64,000 nt of DNA from Flavobacterium saccharophilum (GTDB taxonomy: Bacteria > Bacteroidota > Bacteroidia > Flavobacteriales > Flavobacteriaceae). The stretch's first letter is position 1; every line of letters starts with the position of its first letter. Made by a program: the position numbers and the translations under genes. The notes under the pieces are model-generated. The model searched no databases. It was not told the origin of the DNA and saw only the letters and a program-made list of their open reading frames with translations. Below, piece after piece: positions 61,601-64,000 of the stretch. The stretch is taken from contig NZ_FRBY01000001.1 of assembly GCF_900142735.1 (NCBI RefSeq), positions 1,222,735-1,286,734 on the forward strand. The letters are read 5' to 3'.

Positions 61601-64000
61601 GGTAGAATGGTATACTTCATCTTCTGGAGGAACACCAATTTATACGGGTTCTCCATTTAATCCAGTAGGTGTTTTGGGTTCAGGTTTAACAAATACAAGT
61701 ACGCCAGGAACAACAACTTACTATGCTGCATGTACCAGCGCTTCAAGTTGTAGAACAGCTACAAATTTTGTTATTAATGCGAAACCTACAATAACAGGAA
61801 CAACACCAGCTTCACGATGTGATACAGGAACAGTGATATTAGGAGCTACAGCTTCATCAGGAACAATTAATTGGTATGCTGCTTCAACAGGTGGTACATC
61901 TTTGGGAACTGGAATGAGTTTTACAACACCGAGTTTATCAACAACAACCAGTTATTATGTAGATGCAACGGAGAATGCCTGTACAACTGCAACCAGAACT
62001 GCAGTTGTAGCGACAGTAAATACGTTACCGACCATAAATTCAGCAACAGAAAGTTCTAGATGTGGCACAGGTACAGTAACACTAACTGCAACAGCATCAA
62101 ATGGAGCAACCATTAATTGGTATGCTGCTTCAACAGGTGGTACATCTTTGGGAACAGGTTCGAGTTTTACAACACCAAGTTTGTCAAGCACAACTACTTA
62201 CTATGTTGGCGCTACTTCTGCTGAAGGATGTCCGACGGCATCAAGAATTGCAGTTGCAGCCGTTATAAACACTATTTCTACAATTACATTGACCAGCGGT
62301 ACACAAAATCCAGCAGTTTGTGCAGGAACAGCAATCCCTAGTACTGTTTATACTTTTGGTGGAAGCGCAACGAATGTTGTGGTAACTAATTTACCAGTTG
62401 GATTAGCATTTGCTGTTGATTCTGGTGCAAAAACAGTAACTATTTCAGGAATTCCAACAACTGGAGGAACTTATACAATAGCAACTGTTGGCCATACCTC
62501 TCCATGTACAGCAGTTACAATTATGGGAATTGTGACGGTAAATACTTCGGTAGCACCAATATTAAGTACAATAACACAACCAACATGTACAGTAACTACA
62601 GGAAGTTTTACTATTACCAATTATGATGCTTCTTATATTTATATAATAACCCCATCAACAGGAGTTAGCAGAACGGGAAGTTCGGTTATAGCTCCGGCTG
62701 GTAATTATACTATTAAAGCGACGGTCAATAGTTGTGATTCGGCAAACACAGGATTTGTAATCAATCCAAAACCTTCAATACCGGTAACCCCTACAATTTC
62801 AACATCTACGGCTACTACATTCTGTTCGGGCGGAAATGTTGTGCTGACTTCATCTGCTGCTTCAGGTAACCAATGGTACAAGGATGGTGCTTTGATTTCA
62901 GGTGCAATTGCTACGACATACAGTGCCACTGCAAGTGGAAACTATACGGTTATTACGAATAACGGAACCTGTTCAAGTTTGGCTTCAGCAGGAACTGCGG
63001 TAACGGTAAATCCACTTCCGGCAACTCCGACAATTTCAACATCTACTGCTACTACATTCTGCTCGGGCGGAAATGTTGTGCTGACTTCATCTGCTGCTTT
63101 AGGTAACCAATGGTACAAGGATGGTGCTTTGATTTCAGGTGCAACTGCTAAAACATACAGTGCTACTGCAAGTGGAACCTATACGGTTATTATCAATAGC
63201 GGAACCTGTTCAAGTTCGGCTTCAGCAGGAACTACGGTAACGGTAAATCCACTTCCGGCAACTCCGACAATTTCAACATCTACGGCTACTATATTCTGCT
63301 CGGGCGGAAATGTTGTACTGACTTCATCTGCTGCTTCAGGTAACCAATGGTACAAGGATGGTGCTTTGATTTCAGGTGCAATCGCTACGACATACAGTAC
63401 CACTGCAAGTGGAAACTATACGGTTATTACGAATAACGGAACCTGTTCAAGTTTGGCTTCAGCAGGAACTGCGGTAACGGTAAATCCACTTCCGACAACC
63501 CCGATAATTTCAACATCTACTGCTACTACATTCTGCTCGGGCGGAAATGTTGTGCTGACTTCATCTGCTGCTTTAGGTAACCAATGGTACAAGGATGGTG
63601 CTTTGATTTCAGGTGCAATTGCTACGACATACAGTGTCACTGCAAGTGGAAACTATACGGTTATTACGAATAACGGAACCTGTTCAAGTTTGGCTTCAGC
63701 AGGAACTGCGGTAACGGTAAATGATCTTCCTATTGTTCCAACACTAAGCGCTGTGACTCAGCCAACGTGTGCAATAGCAACAGGAAGTTTTACGATTGAC
63801 AATTACGATGCGACTTACACTTATACGATAACTCCATCAACAGGAGTTAGTCGAACAGGAAGTTCGGTTACAGCCCCTGCTGGAAATTATACCGTTAAAG
63901 CAACAGCCAATGGTTGTGATTCTGCAAACACTGGATTTATAATTAATGCTCAGCCTTCAACGCCTGCTGTTCCAACACTAAGCGCTGTGACCCAGCCGAC
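58632..64000 (+). CDS. Giant secreted Ig-like/SprB-like repeat surface protein (3' end beyond window)
   Basis: Open from the ATG at 58632 to the window end (1789 codons, no stop). Signal peptide residues 1-30 (LRSFFIAFLLLLSNTSLFA). Residues about 287-470 are Gly-rich (runs of GGGGGG, GGYGGLGGAGWQGG). About 534-656 resemble a DUF11-type conserved repeat (YYEVQIKNTGVGNAAG). About 704-783 is SprB-like (GTYKVTTTNAQGCTSSP). Two Ig-like modules (about 1054-1215) share INWYAASTGGTSLGTG. Four tandem 79-aa modules follow (about 1387-1702), flanked by PTCxxxTGSFTI modules. Likely exported by the type IX system and used in adhesion or gliding; the C-terminal sorting domain would be past the window. Confidence 0.85.
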   Translation, partial: MRNFTFKDLNLLRSFFIAFLLLLSNTSLFAQICGTPGGDGPVTISSSINTYYPITGTVTMNTGSKSILLSKVPATDAHLNNFGATPISTGDLILIIQMQDATIDYTNSTSYGSGTVNSGLDGLGGTGFTALGNTGVFEYVIATNNVPLTGGNLTFKGTGSGGGVLNSFFNAEATSTSGKRTFQIIRVPQYSNLTLTSNITTPPFNGVAGGVIAFNVSGTFNFAGYTIDGTARGFRGGYSPRADSDLNDANTYVGLSTNNKISGKGEGIAGTPRYMWDGYNQVDNLVEGMPGGSSGRGAPANAGGGGNDHNTGGGGGGNGGYGGLGGAGWQGGNGNILPATGGGRPGFRSYLTAVPFPKLVMGGGGGAGDANNASSGVKGGVGGAIVLVNAGTVLGTGTIYANGGKGAPGAYSGSPDGAGGGGAGGTVLLNISNDSNATIKIEANGGDGGNTENDNNNEHGPGGGGGGGIISHNLSGTVSIITSVLGGAAGKSNAGNGINHGAIGGSVGYVSTFTIQDVPPNLQVNSNCFPAIETKVKTLSTTSICNSIDEKVYYEVQIKNTGVGNAAGVVLDFLFPVGIEFDSATATYSLDATGPSGPLANSATANNPLFGGFNIAQNGIVTITLVGKVATSIAAGTYSSNAQALYLDPTRTTADPNRKITPFINAYGTVSKNYEGLNQSNVPGANFNGNSSTADDITILALPTAPTVTILQSTCATPTGTVTVSIPVNGPGINYTLTGTSPVAASITNGTGVFSGLVPGTYKVTTTNAQGCTSSPTTGIVINTVAGAPTTTGVSICQDGTGSLTASSSCLISESTGAKIAGTGTSPNIGAGTLVWSNPGKITSNNSDSATASVTNGGNTTVRTKYLRGTKFGFSIPVNAVIKGIQVSINRFSSVNNSDIYVVDNVVSLIKAGTITGDNKSTLANWSTNSTTVVDYGGAGDLWSGSWTPADINDENFGIALSSNITRTSSNDITASVDYMQITVNYTVDGVEWYTSSSGGTPIYTGSPFNPVGVLGSGLTNTSTPGTTTYYAACTSASSCRTATNFVINAKPTITGTTPASRCDTGTVILGATASSGTINWYAASTGGTSLGTGMSFTTPSLSTTTSYYVDATENACTTATRTAVVATVNTLPTINSATESSRCGTGTVTLTATASNGATINWYAASTGGTSLGTGSSFTTPSLSSTTTYYVGATSAEGCPTASRIAVAAVINTISTITLTSGTQNPAVCAGTAIPSTVYTFGGSATNVVVTNLPVGLAFAVDSGAKTVTISGIPTTGGTYTIATVGHTSPCTAVTIMGIVTVNTSVAPILSTITQPTCTVTTGSFTITNYDASYIYIITPSTGVSRTGSSVIAPAGNYTIKATVNSCDSANTGFVINPKPSIPVTPTISTSTATTFCSGGNVVLTSSAASGNQWYKDGALISGAIATTYSATASGNYTVITNNGTCSSLASAGTAVTVNPLPATPTISTSTATTFCSGGNVVLTSSAALGNQWYKDGALISGATAKTYSATASGTYTVIINSGTCSSSASAGTTVTVNPLPATPTISTSTATIFCSGGNVVLTSSAASGNQWYKDGALISGAIATTYSTTASGNYTVITNNGTCSSLASAGTAVTVNPLPTTPIISTSTATTFCSGGNVVLTSSAALGNQWYKDGALISGAIATTYSVTASGNYTVITNNGTCSSLASAGTAVTVNDLPIVPTLSAVTQPTCAIATGSFTIDNYDATYTYTITPSTGVSRTGSSVTAPAGNYTVKATANGCDSANTGFIINAQPSTPAVPTLSAVTQP
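62552..62763 (+). repeat. SprB-like module, copy 1
   Basis: Encodes ILSTITQPTCTVTTGSFTI...ITPSTGVSRTGSSVIAPAGNYTIKATVNSCDSANTGF. It is homologous to 63733-63948, and a third copy begins at about 63967. It brackets the tandem Ig-like block on its left. Confidence 0.8.
62790..63737 (+). repeat. Four tandem 237-nt (79-aa) Ig-like repeats
   Basis: Copies begin at 62790, 63027, 63264 and 63501, exactly 237 nt apart (ACAATTTCAACATCT at 62793, 63030, 63267; ATAATTTCAACATCT at 63504). Each encodes ISTSTATTFCSGGNVVLTSS, then GNQWYKDGALISGA, and then NGTCSS. Copies 1 and 3 share SAASGN and copies 2 and 4 share SAALGN. Near-identity at DNA level suggests recent amplification or gene conversion. Confidence 0.92.
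63733..63948 (+). repeat. SprB-like module, copy 2
   Basis: Encodes PTLSAVTQPTCAIATGSFTI...ITPSTGVSRTGSSVTAPAGNYTVKATANGCDSANTGF, homologous to 62552-62763. The next copy starts at about 63967 with the same TLSAVTQPT. Confidence 0.8.

Noticed and set aside
62705..63640. Repeated 74-codon minus-strand ORFs
   Set aside because: They repeat at 237 nt because they mirror the tandem Ig-like modules of the plus-strand gene.
62790..63737. CRISPR-like regular repeats
   Set aside because: Period is 237 nt, units are coding and in frame, and there are no short repeats with unique spacers.

Overview
The window is a piece of a Flavobacterium-type chromosome (Bacteroidota, Flavobacteriaceae). The evidence is low GC, start codons with no clear Shine-Dalgarno sequence, many upstream boxes matching the Bacteroidota promoter (TTTG, 17-23 nt, TAnnTTTG), an alternative complex III (act) operon, DUF2723/DUF4920/SPOR/DUF3298-type proteins, and a giant secreted Ig-like/SprB-like repeat protein. 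I see no IS element, prophage, CRISPR array or plasmid function. Most of the window is core genome. The accessory part is the right end (from about 57.6 kb).

Layout. 1-5.9 kb (minus strand): thiamine operon read from a TPP riboswitch (5746-5827), in the order thiS, thiC, a TenI/ThiE-like gene, thiD, thiE, thiG, thiH (cut by the left edge). 5.9-11.6 kb (minus): tag (3-methyladenine glycosylase), a lipoprotein, a queuosine-precursor transporter and a 1227-aa secreted TraB/GumN protein. 11.85-13.9 kb (plus): M3 peptidase (Dcp). 14-16.9 kb (minus): rplM-rpsI and rpsB-tsf. 17-18.7 kb (minus): two ferritin-like proteins. 18.9-24 kb: LacI regulator, DUF3298-like protein, polA. 24.1-27 kb (plus): a two-component system bracketed by two paralogous secreted lysine-rich miniproteins that share one promoter architecture. 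27-34.3 kb: metallophosphoesterase, a cysteine-less thioredoxin-like protein, polysaccharide deacetylase, DUF2723 glycosyltransferase-like membrane protein, two tRNA-Gln genes, universal stress protein. 34.3-39.1 kb (plus): rimP-nusA-infB behind a terminator-like leader hairpin. 39.2-42.5 kb: DUF4920 protein, AraC regulator divergent from an Fsr-like MFS exporter, SPOR protein. 42.5-54.2 kb (plus): actABCDEF-coxBA, the quinol-to-oxygen respiratory chain. 54.3-57.6 kb (plus): ruvB, cytochrome P450, queG. 57.6-58.6 kb: about 1 kb without a convincing gene. 58.6-64 kb (plus): a giant surface protein that runs off the right edge.

How the genes work together. The thi genes make the pyrimidine (ThiC, ThiD) and thiazole (ThiS, ThiG, ThiH) halves of thiamine and join them (ThiE), under TPP control. 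The act-cox operon moves electrons from menaquinol through Fe-S clusters and c-haems to an aa3-type oxidase. The queuosine-precursor transporter and QueG both belong to queuosine tRNA modification. rplM-rpsI, rpsB-tsf and rimP-nusA-infB form the translation/transcription core, and each cluster has a hairpin close to its likely promoter.

The most promising undescribed item is the two-component system with its two flanking miniprotein genes (24.09-26.97 kb). Both miniprotein promoters carry the same 11-nt-period direct repeat overlapping the -33 box at identical spacing. Other notable items are a perfect palindrome inserted in frame in the TenI-like gene, the leader hairpins, and a chain of overlapping leader ORFs before the giant surface protein. 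Start codons were moved to internal ATGs where the longest frame began at a non-ATG codon. All functional calls rest on motif recognition by eye, with no database search.
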